Shown: positions 48,793 to 59,998, counted from the first letter of the stretch. The stretch is 64,000 bases of DNA from Sulfurimonas sp. CG01_land_8_20_14_3_00_36_23 (GCA_002781365.1 PETN01000016.1:1-64000); one strand, 5' to 3'. Made by a program: numbers and translations. The notes: generated by a model not told the origin, from the sequence alone.

Positions 48793-49170
48793 ATGCCTAC
48801 AATCAATCAATTGATTCGTAATGAGCGTAAACGTGTGATTAAAAAATCTAAATCGCCAGCGCTAGTTTCGTGTCCTCAACGTCGTGGTGTTTGTACTCGT
48901 GTTTACACAACTACACCAAAAAAACCTAACTCTGCTTTAAGAAAAGTAGCAAAAGTTCGTTTAACTTCAGGTTTTGAAGTTATTTCTTATATTGGTGGTG
49001 AAGGTCACAACCTTCAAGAACACTCAATCGTTCTTGTTCGTGGCGGTCGTATTAAAGATTTACCTGGTGTTAAGTATCATATCGTTCGTGGTGCATTAGA
49101 TACTGCTGGTGTTGCTAACCGTACGGTTGCTCGTTCTAAATACGGTACTAAAAAACCAAAAGTTAAGTAA
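48793..49170 (+). CDS. rpsL: 30S ribosomal protein S12
   Basis: [24 protein letters not shown]...[16 protein letters not shown]. Confidence 0.98.
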   Translation: MPTINQLIRNERKRVIKKSKSPALVSCPQRRGVCTRVYTTTPKKPNSALRKVAKVRLTSGFEVISYIGGEGHNLQEHSIVLVRGGRIKDLPGVKYHIVRGALDTAGVANRTVARSKYGTKKPKVK

Positions 49171-49257
49171 TTTCTAAAAATAGAAATTTGCAGAAAATAT
49201 ATGCTCAAGCTAGCACAGGACTTTTTTAAAAGTTTTGAGTAAATTTGAAAAAATTGA

Positions 49258-49740
<483 letters not shown>

Positions 49741-49933
49741 CTACTATTTTCACACACAAAGGGAAGTAATTCCCTTTGATACGTTAACACTAGGTTTTGC
49801 TCAGCGCAAAGCTCAAGTTTGCTTGCAAACTTTTGTGTTGACATTTTTTAAAGATTTAAAACCTCTTTTATAAGTAAATACGACTTATTTATAAAAGAGG
49901 TTATCTCTCAACTCATTTAACAAGGTACTAAAA

Positions 49934-52024
49934 ATGGCAAGAAGTCACAAACTAGAAGATGTAAGAAATATCGGTATTGCTGCGCATATTGATGCGGGTA
50001 AAACTACTGCAACAGAAAGAATCCTATTCTACACAGGTGTAGAACATAAAATCGGTGAGGTTCATGATGGTGCAGCTACTATGGACTGGATGGAACAAGA
50101 ACAAGAGAGAGGTATTACAATTACTTCTGCTGCAACAACTTGTGAGTGGGCTGGAAAGCAAATAAATATTATCGACACTCCGGGTCACGTTGACTTTACA
50201 ATTGAAGTTGAGCGTTCTATGCGTGTACTTGATGGTGCTGTTTCAGTATTCTGTGCTGTTGGTGGTGTTCAACCTCAATCAGAAACTGTTTGGAGACAAA
50301 GAAACCGTTATGGCGTACCATCTATTGTTTTCGTTAACAAGATGGATAGAACAGGAGCAGATTTCTACGAAGTTGAGAGACAAATTCGTGACCGTTTAAA
50401 GGGAAATCCAGTGCCTATTCAGATTCCAATCGGTGCTGAAGATAAATTTGACGGTGTTATTGATTTGATTAAAATGAAAGCTATCGTGTGGGACAAAGAT
50501 GCTGAAATGGGTTCTAACTACCATGTAGAAGAAATCCCAGCTGACCTTCAAGATAAAGCAGATGAGTATAGAGAAAAATTACTTGAATCAATTTCAGAAG
50601 TGGATGGAAATGAATCATTTGCAGAAAAATTCCTAGAGGGTGAAGAGATTTCTGAAGAGGAAATTACTGCCGCTGTAAAACAAGCTACAATTGGCATGGC
50701 TATTGTTCCTATGACTTGTGGTACTGCTTTTAAAAATAAAGGTATTCAAACTTTACTTGATGCAGTTGTTGCTTATCTTCCAGCTCCTACAGAGTGTGCT
50801 CCTATTAAAGGGACAATGATGGATGATGAAAATGTTGAAGTAATTGTTCCATCAACTGATGATGGTAAATTTGCATCATTAGCATTTAAAATTATGACAG
50901 ATCCATTTGTTGGTACGTTAACATTTATTCGTGTTTATCGTGGTTCACTTGAAGCAGGCTCATTTGTTCATAACTCTACTAAAGACAAGAGAGAACGTAT
51001 TGGACGTATCGTGAAAATGCATGCTATCAAGCGTGAAGAAGTTAAAGAGATTTATGCTGGTGAGATTGGTGCTGTTGTTGGTCTAAAATATACAACAACT
51101 GGTGATACATTATGTGACCCTTCTGATACAGTTGTACTAGAGCGTATGGATTTCCCAGAACCAGTTATCTCTGTTGCAGTTGAGCCAAAGACGAAAGCTG
51201 ACCAAGAAAAAATGGGTATTGCTTTAAGCAAACTTGCTGCTGAAGATCCATCATTTAGAGTAAATACAGATGAAGAGACAGGTCAAACTATTATCTCAGG
51301 AATGGGTGAGTTACACCTTGAAATTCTTGTTGACCGTATGAAAAGAGAGTTTAAAGTAGAGGCTGAAGTTGGTGCTCCACAAGTTTCTTACCGTGAAACT
51401 ATTAGAGATGCAGTAAAACAAGAGTACAAATACGCAAAACAATCTGGTGGTCGTGGTGCGTTTGGTCATGTTTATCTTGAAATCAAACCGGGTGTTGCTG
51501 GTACTGGATTTGTATTCCACAATGAAATCAAAGGTGGTACAGTTCCTAAAGAGTATATTCCAGCTGTTGAAAAAGGTTGTAAAGAGTCTATGTCAAATGG
51601 TGTTCTTGCGGGTTACCCAATGGAAGATATTGATATTACACTTTATGATGGTTCTTACCATGATGTTGACTCGAATGAGATGGCGTTTAAACTTGCTGCT
51701 TCAATGGGATTTAAAGAGGGTTGTAGAAAAGCTAGACCATCTATACTTGAACCACTTATGAAAGTCGAAGTTGAAGTTCCTGAAGATTATATGGGGGATG
51801 TTATCGGTGACCTTAATCGTCGTCGTGGTCAAATCAACAACATGAGCGACCGTTCAGGTAATAAAATTGTTGATGCTTTCGTACCTCTTGCTGAAATGTT
51901 CGGTTACTCAACTGACCTTCGTTCTGCAACTCAAGGTCGTGCTACATACTCTATGGAATTCGATCACTATGAAGAAGTTCCTAAAAATGTATCTGAAGAG
52001 ATTATCAAAAAAAGAAACGGCTAG
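49934..52024 (+). CDS. fusA: elongation factor G
   Basis: [24 protein letters not shown]; full-length 696 aa. Confidence 0.98.
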   Translation: MARSHKLEDVRNIGIAAHIDAGKTTATERILFYTGVEHKIGEVHDGAATMDWMEQEQERGITITSAATTCEWAGKQINIIDTPGHVDFTIEVERSMRVLDGAVSVFCAVGGVQPQSETVWRQRNRYGVPSIVFVNKMDRTGADFYEVERQIRDRLKGNPVPIQIPIGAEDKFDGVIDLIKMKAIVWDKDAEMGSNYHVEEIPADLQDKADEYREKLLESISEVDGNESFAEKFLEGEEISEEEITAAVKQATIGMAIVPMTCGTAFKNKGIQTLLDAVVAYLPAPTECAPIKGTMMDDENVEVIVPSTDDGKFASLAFKIMTDPFVGTLTFIRVYRGSLEAGSFVHNSTKDKRERIGRIVKMHAIKREEVKEIYAGEIGAVVGLKYTTTGDTLCDPSDTVVLERMDFPEPVISVAVEPKTKADQEKMGIALSKLAAEDPSFRVNTDEETGQTIISGMGELHLEILVDRMKREFKVEAEVGAPQVSYRETIRDAVKQEYKYAKQSGGRGAFGHVYLEIKPGVAGTGFVFHNEIKGGTVPKEYIPAVEKGCKESMSNGVLAGYPMEDIDITLYDGSYHDVDSNEMAFKLAASMGFKEGCRKARPSILEPLMKVEVEVPEDYMGDVIGDLNRRRGQINNMSDRSGNKIVDAFVPLAEMFGYSTDLRSATQGRATYSMEFDHYEEVPKNVSEEIIKKRNG

Positions 52025-52029
52025 TTATT

Positions 52030-52055
52030 TAAATACTTCTTTTTAGAAGTATTTA
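52030..52055 (+). terminator. hairpin TAAATACTTC-TTTTTA-GAAGTATTTA after fusA
   Basis: 10-bp perfect arms just after the fusA stop. Confidence 0.6.
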
Positions 52056-52116
52056 ATATCCATTCACCCCCTAAACTACTTTATCTAAATTCAAAACAAA
52101 TTTTAAATATATAGTT

Positions 52117-52371
52117 TTACGGGTTCTTTTTATTCCTGTTTTTTATATAAAAGATAAACTTTAAAAGAAGCCTGAAAACTCCTATAATTAGATAGAAAAC
52201 AAAACTCCACACAATCGGATGAAAGTAACTCCCACTCTTTTGAATTAATTCTATTCTTGTCAGAAATGAAGTGAGTAAATCTGGGTGTTGTACAATAGCT
52301 AATATTACAAAAATAGCAAAAAAATACAAAAGTTCAAATTTGAATATTCTAATCATTATAAATTGTATCAT
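52117..52371 (-). CDS. small membrane hypothetical protein
   Basis: Two hydrophobic segments. Confidence 0.45.
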   Translation of the reverse strand: MIQFIMIRIFKFELLYFFAIFVILAIVQHPDLLTSFLTRIELIQKSGSYFHPIVWSFVFYLIIGVFRLLLKFIFYIKNRNKKNP

Positions 52372-52416
52372 GATAATCTGATATAATTAAATAAAATAAA
52401 AAATATAGGTAAATTT

Positions 52417-53091
52417 ATGAAAAATCTAGTTGTTTTATTTCTAATCTCAACACTTCTAAATGCACAAAATCCTAAAGTCTATGCTGCTCTAGGAGATATT
52501 ATATATAACAACGCACCTAAGATTGAAAAATTAAAAGATCTCTCAACATTTGCATCTTCCATTGATAAAATCAATCAATATATAAATGATGTTAACACAT
52601 CAAAAGAGTACGGCTTTTTGCTAGATGCTGGGGATATGCAGAGTGATAAGCTAATCTATTTAAAAAAACTAAGAGGATTAGTAAAAACAAATGACTACTT
52701 TGTGAGAAGTGTAAAAAGCAAATTTAAGATTTCTATGGATACCCAAGACCATTTACTTTTTTCTGCAACTGTAAATAGTGGTCTTATTGATACAGAAAAA
52801 AATAAATCAGAAATAGTTAACTATTATTTAGAACACAGTGATGACATAAATGCGAGCGGAATTATTCAAGAGTTCTTAGACCAAGATGAAGCATTAAGAA
52901 AAGAGAAAGAGAAGCGCTTAAAAAATAGAGCTATAGAGAAAGATATAAAAGAGTCGCAAGAAGCAAAGATAAAAAGATTGAGAAAAAATGATAAAGAGAA
53001 ACAAGAAGTTCTCAAAAAATCTCTTGAAGAGGAAGTTCTAAAAAAGAAATCTGCTATAAGAGAGAATCTTATAAAAGAGTTGTCTAACTAA
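52417..53091 (+). CDS. secreted hypothetical protein with highly charged C-terminal coiled-coil
   Basis: Signal peptide MKNLVVLFLISTLLNA; Lys/Glu-rich C-terminus. Confidence 0.55.
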   Translation: MKNLVVLFLISTLLNAQNPKVYAALGDIIYNNAPKIEKLKDLSTFASSIDKINQYINDVNTSKEYGFLLDAGDMQSDKLIYLKKLRGLVKTNDYFVRSVKSKFKISMDTQDHLLFSATVNSGLIDTEKNKSEIVNYYLEHSDDINASGIIQEFLDQDEALRKEKEKRLKNRAIEKDIKESQEAKIKRLRKNDKEKQEVLKKSLEEEVLKKKSAIRENLIKELSN

Positions 53092-53801
53092 TTCCACTCA
53101 AAATCTTCATTTTCTGAGGGCTTTCCTTTTAAAGTCATATAAGGCTTATAGTGTGATTTATATGCTAAAGAGGGGCAATCTTCTACATAATAACCAAGAT
53201 ATATCCATTTTTTATTACTTCTTTTAGCAAATTTTATTTGATTATAAAGAGAGAGTTTACCTAAAGAGTAATCTGTATATTCAGGGTCATAATAAAAATA
53301 TATTGAAGATATACCATCTGGTAAAATATCAATTAAGTCTACACCTATCAGTCTATGTTTATCATAATATAAAACTTCATAGCCAAAGTCATTGTAACCA
53401 CTTACAAAAGAGTTATAGTAATGTTCATGTGAAGTGTCTTGGTACTCCCACCCTTTTTTCTCTTTCATAAAAAGATGGTATTTTGTAAATAAATCTAAGT
53501 GTGCTTGGGTCATGGTAGGAGTTTGAATAAAGCTGTTAATTGCAGAGGCTTTTTTCATGACTCTTCTCTGTGATTTTGAAAATTCAAAATTCACTACATC
53601 TATTTTAATACTTTGACACTCTTGGCAGGAATCGCATACAGGTCTAAAATACATTTTCCCAAAGCGTCGGAATCCTCTTTCTACTAAATTTTGGTTATAT
53701 GCGATATCACAACTATGTATCAGTTTATAGTGTGTAGTCTGCTCCTTATCATGCAAATAGGAACATTTATCGCTTAGGGAAAATTCTTTAAGTAAATTCA
53801 T
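53088..53801 (-). CDS. bpt: aspartate/glutamate leucyltransferase (Bpt/Ate family)
   Basis: RGFRRFGKMYFRPVCDSCQECQSIKIDV; YFYYDPEYTDYSLGKLSLYNQI. Confidence 0.88.
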   Translation of the reverse strand: MNLLKEFSLSDKCSYLHDKEQTTHYKLIHSCDIAYNQNLVERGFRRFGKMYFRPVCDSCQECQSIKIDVVNFEFSKSQRRVMKKASAINSFIQTPTMTQAHLDLFTKYHLFMKEKKGWEYQDTSHEHYYNSFVSGYNDFGYEVLYYDKHRLIGVDLIDILPDGISSIYFYYDPEYTDYSLGKLSLYNQIKFAKRSNKKWIYLGYYVEDCPSLAYKSHYKPYMTLKGKPSENEDFEWN

Positions 53802-53850
53802 ACTTGAAGTTTGACATAATTCATGTTAAATCTTTACTAAAAGGAAGCAC

Positions 53851-54171
53851 TTGGAATTTTTTTTAAAATACAAAACAGTGATTTTTAGAACTGTAGGTTC
53901 GCTCATGCTTCTTATAGGCTTTGTTACCTATTTTTGGGCAACTCCAAAAGAGGGTTATTCTGAATCTGACGTGGCAGCCGCAAATGTTGCTAGAATGGAA
54001 GCGAGCATCTCTGGAGGGAGTAGCACAAAGAGTGAAGCGAAGCAAAGCAGTTCTAAGTTTTTGGATGAATTAAAAAACACTCGAGAGAAGCAGATTAGGT
54101 ATCTTACAATTATGGCTATGCTCTTTGGCATAGCCTTCTTAATCTATAGTTTTGTGAAAAAAGACGAATAG
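53851..54171 (+). CDS. hypothetical membrane protein (two TM)
   Basis: N- and C-terminal hydrophobic segments. Confidence 0.5.
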   Translation: MEFFLKYKTVIFRTVGSLMLLIGFVTYFWATPKEGYSESDVAAANVARMEASISGGSSTKSEAKQSSSKFLDELKNTREKQIRYLTIMAMLFGIAFLIYSFVKKDE

Positions 54172-54182
54172 AGTGAGCTTGC

Positions 54183-54244
54183 AAAAGCGCTCTGCTTGTT
54201 TTCTGAAGAAACATTTTACTTCGTAAAAGCGCTCTGCTTGTTTT
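54183..54244. repeat. 20-bp direct repeat AAAAGCGCTCTGCTTGTTTT (54183-54202 and 54225-54244)
   Basis: Second copy encodes the prfB C-terminus (QSAFTK*); first copy lies downstream of the stop. Confidence 0.85.
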
Positions 54245-55328
54245 GGGCGATTAAGACGCCTTCTATCATCTTATCTATATCTCCATCAAGTATTGCACTA
54301 ACATTAGAGTATGCTTCGTTTGAACGTGTATCCTTGATTTGTTGATAGGGTTGCATTACATAGGAACGAATCTGATGTCCCCAACCTATCTCACTTTTAG
54401 CTACTCCATCAAGTTCTGCTTGTTTTGTTGCTAGTTCAAATTCATAGAGTCTTGATTTTAACATTTTCATTGCAGTTGCTTTATTTTTATGTTGACTTCG
54501 GTCATTTTGACATTGAACAACGATGTTTGTTTTTATGTGCGTCAAGCGAATAGCAGACTCAGTCTTATTAACATGTTGACCTCCCGCTCCGCTAGAACGG
54601 TATGTATCGACTCGAATATCCTTATCCTCTATAACAATGTTTATATCATCATCAACTTCGGGAGAGACCATTACAGAGCTAAAAGAGGTATGTCTTTTTG
54701 CATTTGAATCAAAAGGAGAAATTCTTACAAGTCTATGGATTCCATTTTCTACTTTGAGATAGCCATACGCATTCTCACCTTTGATGATGATAGAGACATC
54801 TTTTATCCCAGCTTCTTCTCCTGATTGGTAGTCAAGTACTTCAACGCTAAAGCCTCTCCTTTCAGCCCATCTTTTATACATTCTAAGGAGCATCTCCGCC
54901 CAGTCCTGAGATTCAGTTCCACCAGCACCAGGATGGATGGAGAGGATAGCATTGTTCGCATCAGTCTCACCGCTAAGAAGAACCTCTACTTCCATGTTTC
55001 TAATCAACTTCTCAAGTGCAGGTGCATCATCAAAGAGTGCTTGGATGGACTCTTCATCATTCTCTTCTTTTGCCATATCATAAAGCTCGTCTGCATCATT
55101 GACTGCATCTTTTGCTTTGGAATATTTGCTAAGTTTTCTTTGGAGTTGGGTTTTCTCTTTTTGAACTTTTGCAGCATTTGCGGCATCATTCCAAAACTCT
55201 TGGTCATTTTCTAGTTCTCCAATTTCAAGAAGCCTCTGCTTGATTTTATCTGGTTCTACAACGCCTGTGATATTGTTCATTTTGATTGTTATATTTTTTA
55301 ATAATTCTGTATATTCATAGTTGTCCAT
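54216..55328 (-). CDS. prfB: peptide chain release factor 2
   Basis: [56 protein letters not shown]. Confidence 0.97.
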   Translation of the reverse strand: MDNYEYTELLKNITIKMNNITGVVEPDKIKQRLLEIGELENDQEFWNDAANAAKVQKEKTQLQRKLSKYSKAKDAVNDADELYDMAKEENDEESIQALFDDAPALEKLIRNMEVEVLLSGETDANNAILSIHPGAGGTESQDWAEMLLRMYKRWAERRGFSVEVLDYQSGEEAGIKDVSIIIKGENAYGYLKVENGIHRLVRISPFDSNAKRHTSFSSVMVSPEVDDDINIVIEDKDIRVDTYRSSGAGGQHVNKTESAIRLTHIKTNIVVQCQNDRSQHKNKATAMKMLKSRLYEFELATKQAELDGVAKSEIGWGHQIRSYVMQPYQQIKDTRSNEAYSNVSAILDGDIDKMIEGVLIAQNKQSAFTK

Positions 55329-55379
55329 AAATCAATTCCATTGTTGTATAATTGCGATTATATTAAATAGAGGCTTAAA

Positions 55380-56201
55380 ATGACGATTGTTGCTACCCCA
55401 CAAGAATTAAAAGATTATTTAAAAGATATAAATAAAAGTATCGGGTTTGTTCCAACAATGGGGGCTTTGCATGAGGGACATATTTCACTTATAAAAAAAG
55501 CTCGCCAAGAGAATGAAATTGTTATTGTCTCTATCTTTTTAAATCCTACACAGTTTTTAAAAGGGGAAGATTTAGAGAAGTATCCAAAAAAAGATGAGGC
55601 AGATAAGCAGATATGTAAGTTAAGCGGAGTCGATATTCTCTTTTTTCCACATGCCAAAGATATCTACTCGGAGGATGAAGTAAGTCTGCAAGCTCCCAAT
55701 GTAAGAGGCTATGTTCTCGAAGGGGCTAGCAGACCTTCACATTTTAACGGTGTCTTGACTGTAGTTATGAAGCTTTTAAATATAGTAAATCCTACAAATG
55801 CGTATTTTGGAAAAAAAGATGCACAACAGTTGCACTTAATATCTCTGATGGTAAAGCAGATGTTTATGAGTGTCAATGTTGTTGGGGTTGATACATTAAG
55901 AGAAAAAGATGGGCTTGCATTTAGCAGTAGAAATATCTATTTGAGTAAAGAGGAGAGACAAGAGGCACTTAAAATATCGGCTTCTCTCTACCAAGCTGGC
56001 AGAATGATTGGCAAAAATATTTTAGATACAAAACAAATCGTAGAGAAGATGAGAGAGATACTTGAACCATTGGAGATATCTTATGTTGAAGTGCTCAATC
56101 GTGATTTTGAATTAATTAGGCATGTGGAAATTTCAAACACGATTATTTTAGTGGAAGCGAAGGTGGGAAGTACGAGATTACTCGATAATATTTGGCTTTA
56201 A
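55380..56201 (+). CDS. panC: pantothenate synthetase
   Basis: GFVPTMGALHEGHISLI; RPSHFNGVLTVVMKL; FGKKDAQQLHLI. Confidence 0.97.
   Translation: MTIVATPQELKDYLKDINKSIGFVPTMGALHEGHISLIKKARQENEIVIVSIFLNPTQFLKGEDLEKYPKKDEADKQICKLSGVDILFFPHAKDIYSEDEVSLQAPNVRGYVLEGASRPSHFNGVLTVVMKLLNIVNPTNAYFGKKDAQQLHLISLMVKQMFMSVNVVGVDTLREKDGLAFSSRNIYLSKEERQEALKISASLYQAGRMIGKNILDTKQIVEKMREILEPLEISYVEVLNRDFELIRHVEISNTIILVEAKVGSTRLLDNIWL
55645..55657. repeat. uptake-like motif copy TTCCACATGCCAA
   Basis: exact 13-mer, panC. Confidence 0.8.
56119..56129. repeat. uptake-like motif copy GGCATGTGGAA
   Basis: exact core, panC. Confidence 0.75.
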
Positions 56202-57938
56202 ATATCCCTCTTCAATCATAATATCCACTGCTTTTTTAAAGACAGGAACAGCAGTTTGCGCAGCAAATTGGCTCTTCTCTGGCTCAATTACAACGGAACA
56301 AATTGTATAATTATTACTCTTATCATTTGCAAAACCTGCAAATGTTGTGTTATAACGATTGATATACTCTTTGTCTTCTACTATATGTGCTGTTCCAGTT
56401 TTTCCACCAACCTCTAAGCCTACTGTTTGCGCTTTGGTTCCAGTCCCTTTATCTACTGTTTTAATAAGAATAGCTTTTACTCTAGCCGCAGTAGAACTTT
56501 TTATGACTTGGATTTGCTCTTCGTTAGGAATTAAAATTTCACGTCTATATTCATCTATAAAACTACTTACTATTTTAGGCGATACGATTCTTCCGTTATT
56601 ATTAAAAGCGCTGTAAGCTCTGACTATCTGCATGAGATTGGCTTTTATACCATATCCATAGGCGGCAGTTGCTTTATAAATCTCATTTTCTAGTCTTGAA
56701 GCACTTGGAATAGAACCACCCCTTTCATAAATCAAATCTTTTGTTGATTTTGCAGAGAAACCAAATTTTTTAAGTCCTTCATAAAATTCATACCCTGAGA
56801 GTTTTTGTGCCAGTTGAGCGATACCGATATTAGAAGAGTAAACGATTACATTCTCAGCACTGAGCCAATCCATTTTATGCTCATCAGTTATCACTTTCCT
56901 TCCAATTTTAAATCTTCCATTATGTCCATTTACTAAGTCATAAGGGTTGACAAGTCCTTTATCTAATAGCAGAGAAAATGTGATTGTTTTTATGACACTC
57001 CCAGGCTCAAAACTGTATTCTGTCGCTCCACTATTAAGCGATGGATAATCACTCTTTTTTATATCTTTTGGCAGATACCTATTGGAGCTTGCGAGCGTTA
57101 AAACTTTGCCATTGTTTGAGTTCATGATGGCAATCATTACCTCTTTAGCTTCTAGCTCTTTTTTCATGTTGTCACACATTTTTTCTATTTTGAACTGTAG
57201 CGCTACAGGAATATTGAGTTTGATGTCAAACCCATTGATAGCAGGCTTTGTAAAACTCTCTTTATTTAAGATAATATAGCCATTGACATCTCGCAGACCT
57301 CTGCTTTTTGCATCTTGTCGAGCTGATAACTCTCTGTCAAATCTTTTTTCTAAACCTTTTACACCTTTTACCTGTGTATATCCATCCTCTTCAATCTTTT
57401 GAGGATACCCTATGATAGGAGTAAGTAAATTACCATAAGGGTACTCTCTGCTCTCTCCACTCTCTATTATTCTAAGACCATGAAGTGTTTTTTGACCTGT
57501 GGTTTTATTTTCTCTTTGTACAAAAACATCAAATTGTCTGAGTTCAAAAGCAAGACGCTTTAGATATTGGGCCTGTTTTTCTGCTACATCATAGCTTAGA
57601 ACAGTTACTCCACTGTTTTTATTGAGTTTTTCTGCAATCTCTTTGGCATCAATTCCTGAGTAGATACTAAAGAGCTGAATAAAAAGTTCTTTTTTTTGAG
57701 GGTCTATGTAGTAAGTGTTTACAACTGCTTTATAGAGCTTTTTTGTAGTTGCGATGTGAAAGCCATCTGCACTGATGATACTTCCTCTCTCCGCTTTTGA
57801 ACTCTCTTGCGTGTAGAGTGAAGGCATGTCACGCTGTTTTAAAACAGTAAGAAGCATGACACTAAGAAATATAAAAAAACCTAAGGCAAGAAGAGAATAG
57901 AGAAGTAATATTTTTTTACTTTTACTTTTATTTAGCAT
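56178..57938 (-). CDS. penicillin-binding protein 2/3-type transpeptidase (FtsI-like)
   Basis: EPGSVIKTITF (SxxK); YSSN (SxN); GGKTGTAHI (KTG). Confidence 0.92.
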   Translation of the reverse strand: MLNKSKSKKILLLYSLLALGFFIFLSVMLLTVLKQRDMPSLYTQESSKAERGSIISADGFHIATTKKLYKAVVNTYYIDPQKKELFIQLFSIYSGIDAKEIAEKLNKNSGVTVLSYDVAEKQAQYLKRLAFELRQFDVFVQRENKTTGQKTLHGLRIIESGESREYPYGNLLTPIIGYPQKIEEDGYTQVKGVKGLEKRFDRELSARQDAKSRGLRDVNGYIILNKESFTKPAINGFDIKLNIPVALQFKIEKMCDNMKKELEAKEVMIAIMNSNNGKVLTLASSNRYLPKDIKKSDYPSLNSGATEYSFEPGSVIKTITFSLLLDKGLVNPYDLVNGHNGRFKIGRKVITDEHKMDWLSAENVIVYSSNIGIAQLAQKLSGYEFYEGLKKFGFSAKSTKDLIYERGGSIPSASRLENEIYKATAAYGYGIKANLMQIVRAYSAFNNNGRIVSPKIVSSFIDEYRREILIPNEEQIQVIKSSTAARVKAILIKTVDKGTGTKAQTVGLEVGGKTGTAHIVEDKEYINRYNTTFAGFANDKSNNYTICSVVIEPEKSQFAAQTAVPVFKKAVDIMIEEGYLKPNIIE

Positions 57939-57948
57939 CTGATGAGGA

Positions 57949-58251
57949 TTATAGTTGTGTTCTACCTAACTCTTTGTATGCATTAAGAGCTTTGTTTCTT
58001 ATCTCAAGCATAAGTTTCATGCTAGTTTCTGCTTTATTAATAGCAAGTGCGGCTTGATGAAGGTCTTTAACCTGTCCAGTTGCCATGTCTCCTATGGCTT
58101 GTTCACTCTGAACCTGAAGCTCATTGACTTCATTCATTGCAGATTTAAGCTGTTTAGCGAATGCTTCCGCTCCACCAGCATTTTCAATCTTGCTTTTTTG
58201 TTTTAGTAAATCGGCAGTTGATGTGCCTGAAATATTGCTAATATTACTCAT
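57949..58251 (-). CDS. fliE: flagellar hook-basal body protein FliE
   Basis: FAKQLKSAMNEVNELQVQSEQAIGDMATGQVKDLHQAALAINKAETSMKLMLEIRNKALNAYKEL. Confidence 0.94.
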   Translation of the reverse strand: MSNISNISGTSTADLLKQKSKIENAGGAEAFAKQLKSAMNEVNELQVQSEQAIGDMATGQVKDLHQAALAINKAETSMKLMLEIRNKALNAYKELGRTQL

Positions 58252-58317
58252 TTGAGTCTCCTTTCAAAGAAGAGTTACCGCTTTGTGATGTGAACATTTT
58301 CTACTCTTCCTCTTTCA

Positions 58318-58812
58318 TTATTGTAACAGTGAAATAGCACTGCTTGCCATGTTTTTTGCGCTTTCAAAAGCTGCAACATTTGCCTGATAAGAGCGAGTCG
58401 CTTCAACTAAATCGGCCATTTCAATTACAGGATTAATATTTGGATACGCAACATAACCGTTAGCATCCGCATCTGGATGGGATGGGTCAAATTTCATCTT
58501 TGGTGCTCTGTCATCTCTTGAAATTTTGTCAACTATAACACTCATTATAGCAGGATTTACTTTTTTGCCAAAATCACCCTCATTTAAAGGGTCTTGGTAT
58601 TGTGCACTCTGGGTTGAACCATTAAGTGCTTTGTTGAACTCTTGGTTAAAGTCTATCGCCTTAAAAACAACTTCTTGGCGTCGGTATGGTCCACCTTCTG
58701 CAGTTCTTGTTGTTTGTGCATTCGCAATGTTGCTTGAGATTGTATTTACACGAACTCTCTGTGCAGATAAACCATAACCGCTTATATCAAAGCTATTTAA
58801 AAAGTTACTCAT
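58318..58812 (-). CDS. flgC: flagellar basal-body rod protein FlgC
   Basis: FDISGYGLSAQRVRVNTISSNIANAQTTRTAEGGPYRRQEVVF; C-terminal MADLVEATRSYQANVAAF. Confidence 0.96.
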   Translation of the reverse strand: MSNFLNSFDISGYGLSAQRVRVNTISSNIANAQTTRTAEGGPYRRQEVVFKAIDFNQEFNKALNGSTQSAQYQDPLNEGDFGKKVNPAIMSVIVDKISRDDRAPKMKFDPSHPDADANGYVAYPNINPVIEMADLVEATRSYQANVAAFESAKNMASSAISLLQ

Positions 58813-58822
58813 CTACTCTTCC

Positions 58823-59254
58823 TTATTGCGTTTTCGAAGAAGCGTCAATGACGCTTTTAAAAATCATGCTATCTTTTTTATTTGCTTGAATCAGAGCATT
58901 AAACATAACAGAGTTTTTACTCATCTCTGTTGTTTCAACATCCAAGTCAACACTGTTACCGTCATTTCTTGCCATGTGTCCATCTCTGAAAAATGTTGTA
59001 GCTTTATACGAACTTTTTTCATTTTGTAGAGGAATGTGCGAAGCGTTCGTCGTAGCAAGCTCTAGTTTTGGCTTCTCTTGAGATAAAAGCTCCGCTTTTT
59101 TTGCAGATAAGGCATCTTCAAAGCGAATATCTCTAGGTCTGTAAAAAGGAGTGTCAGCATTTGCAATGTTCGATGAAATCATATCTTGTCGTGCCGCTCT
59201 GTAATCAAGCGCATCTTTAACCAAGCCATGAACACGAGAAATTTCAATACTCAT
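58823..59254 (-). CDS. flgB: flagellar basal-body rod protein FlgB
   Basis: ALDYRAARQDMISSNIANADTPFYRPRDIRFEDAL; VDLDVETTEMSKNSVMFNALIQ. Confidence 0.95.
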   Translation of the reverse strand: MSIEISRVHGLVKDALDYRAARQDMISSNIANADTPFYRPRDIRFEDALSAKKAELLSQEKPKLELATTNASHIPLQNEKSSYKATTFFRDGHMARNDGNSVDLDVETTEMSKNSVMFNALIQANKKDSMIFKSVIDASSKTQ

Positions 59255-59401
59255 CTGAACTCCTTTTTAATTGAAAATAAATAAGCAAATATAGTTCCAA
59301 TTTTATTGTAAATCTACTTTAAGCATAGTTTTATAATATCTTGAAGATAATACTACCAAGGTTACTAGAGTAATCTATTTTTTTTATTTAAGGAGTTCTT
59401 T

Positions 59402-59824
59402 ATGAAAAGAGCTGGTTTTACTATGATCGAATTGATCTTCGTTATTGTTATTTTAGGTATTTTGGCAGCTGTTGCCATTCCAAAACTTGCTGCTACGCGT
59501 ACAGATGCTAAAGTTGCGTCAGAAGCTACAAGTATTAGTCAAGGTGTACAAAATCTTGGTGCTGAATTTACTGCAAGAGGTTCATTCCAAACTGAGACAA
59601 TTACAGCTGCTAATGCAGCAACGAAGTGTGCTACTTTTGCAAATACTTCATTAACTGATGGAAATATCACATTATCTGCAATATCAACAGGAACAACGAA
59701 TGGTGACTGCCCTCAAGATGTGTTAGATGCTGTTAAAACAAGATTAAGTGCAAATGGAATTCTGGATGCAAATAGTTCAGCTCCAAAAGTATTCCAATTT
59801 GGTGGTTCAGGTGTAGTTTACTAA
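59402..59824 (+). CDS. type II/IV pseudopilin with class III signal peptide
   Basis: MKRAGFTMIELIFVIVILGILAAVAIPKLAATRTDAK. Confidence 0.92.
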   Translation: MKRAGFTMIELIFVIVILGILAAVAIPKLAATRTDAKVASEATSISQGVQNLGAEFTARGSFQTETITAANAATKCATFANTSLTDGNITLSAISTGTTNGDCPQDVLDAVKTRLSANGILDANSSAPKVFQFGGSGVVY

Positions 59825-59839
59825 AAACATTTTTTTATT

Positions 59840-59866
59840 GCGTTCCCAAGTTCAACTTGGGAACGC
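59840..59866. repeat. REP-like palindrome GCGTTCCCAAGTT-C-AACTTGGGAACGC
   Basis: 13-bp perfect arms followed by ATAT; related to the palindrome 20 nt downstream. Confidence 0.75.
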
Positions 59867-59885
59867 ATATCAAAAAACTCTTTCT

Positions 59886-59910
59886 CGTTCCCACGTTCTA
59901 CGTGGGAATG
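59886..59910. repeat. REP-like palindrome CGTTCCCACGT-TCT-ACGTGGGAATG
   Basis: 11-bp arms with one G.T pair, followed by CATAT. Confidence 0.75.
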
Positions 59911-59998
59911 CATATAAGCTCTCAACCTTTTCCCTCTCTAACCAAAATCTTCAAATCAAAATAATCTAAATAATGCTACTATACTAACCCAATGAAAA

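Noticed and set aside
49741-49933. Short inverted segments (GGGAAGTAATTCCC and others) in the rpsG-fusA gap as a riboswitch
   Set aside because: Only short stems are seen, with no recognisable aptamer consensus; left unannotated.
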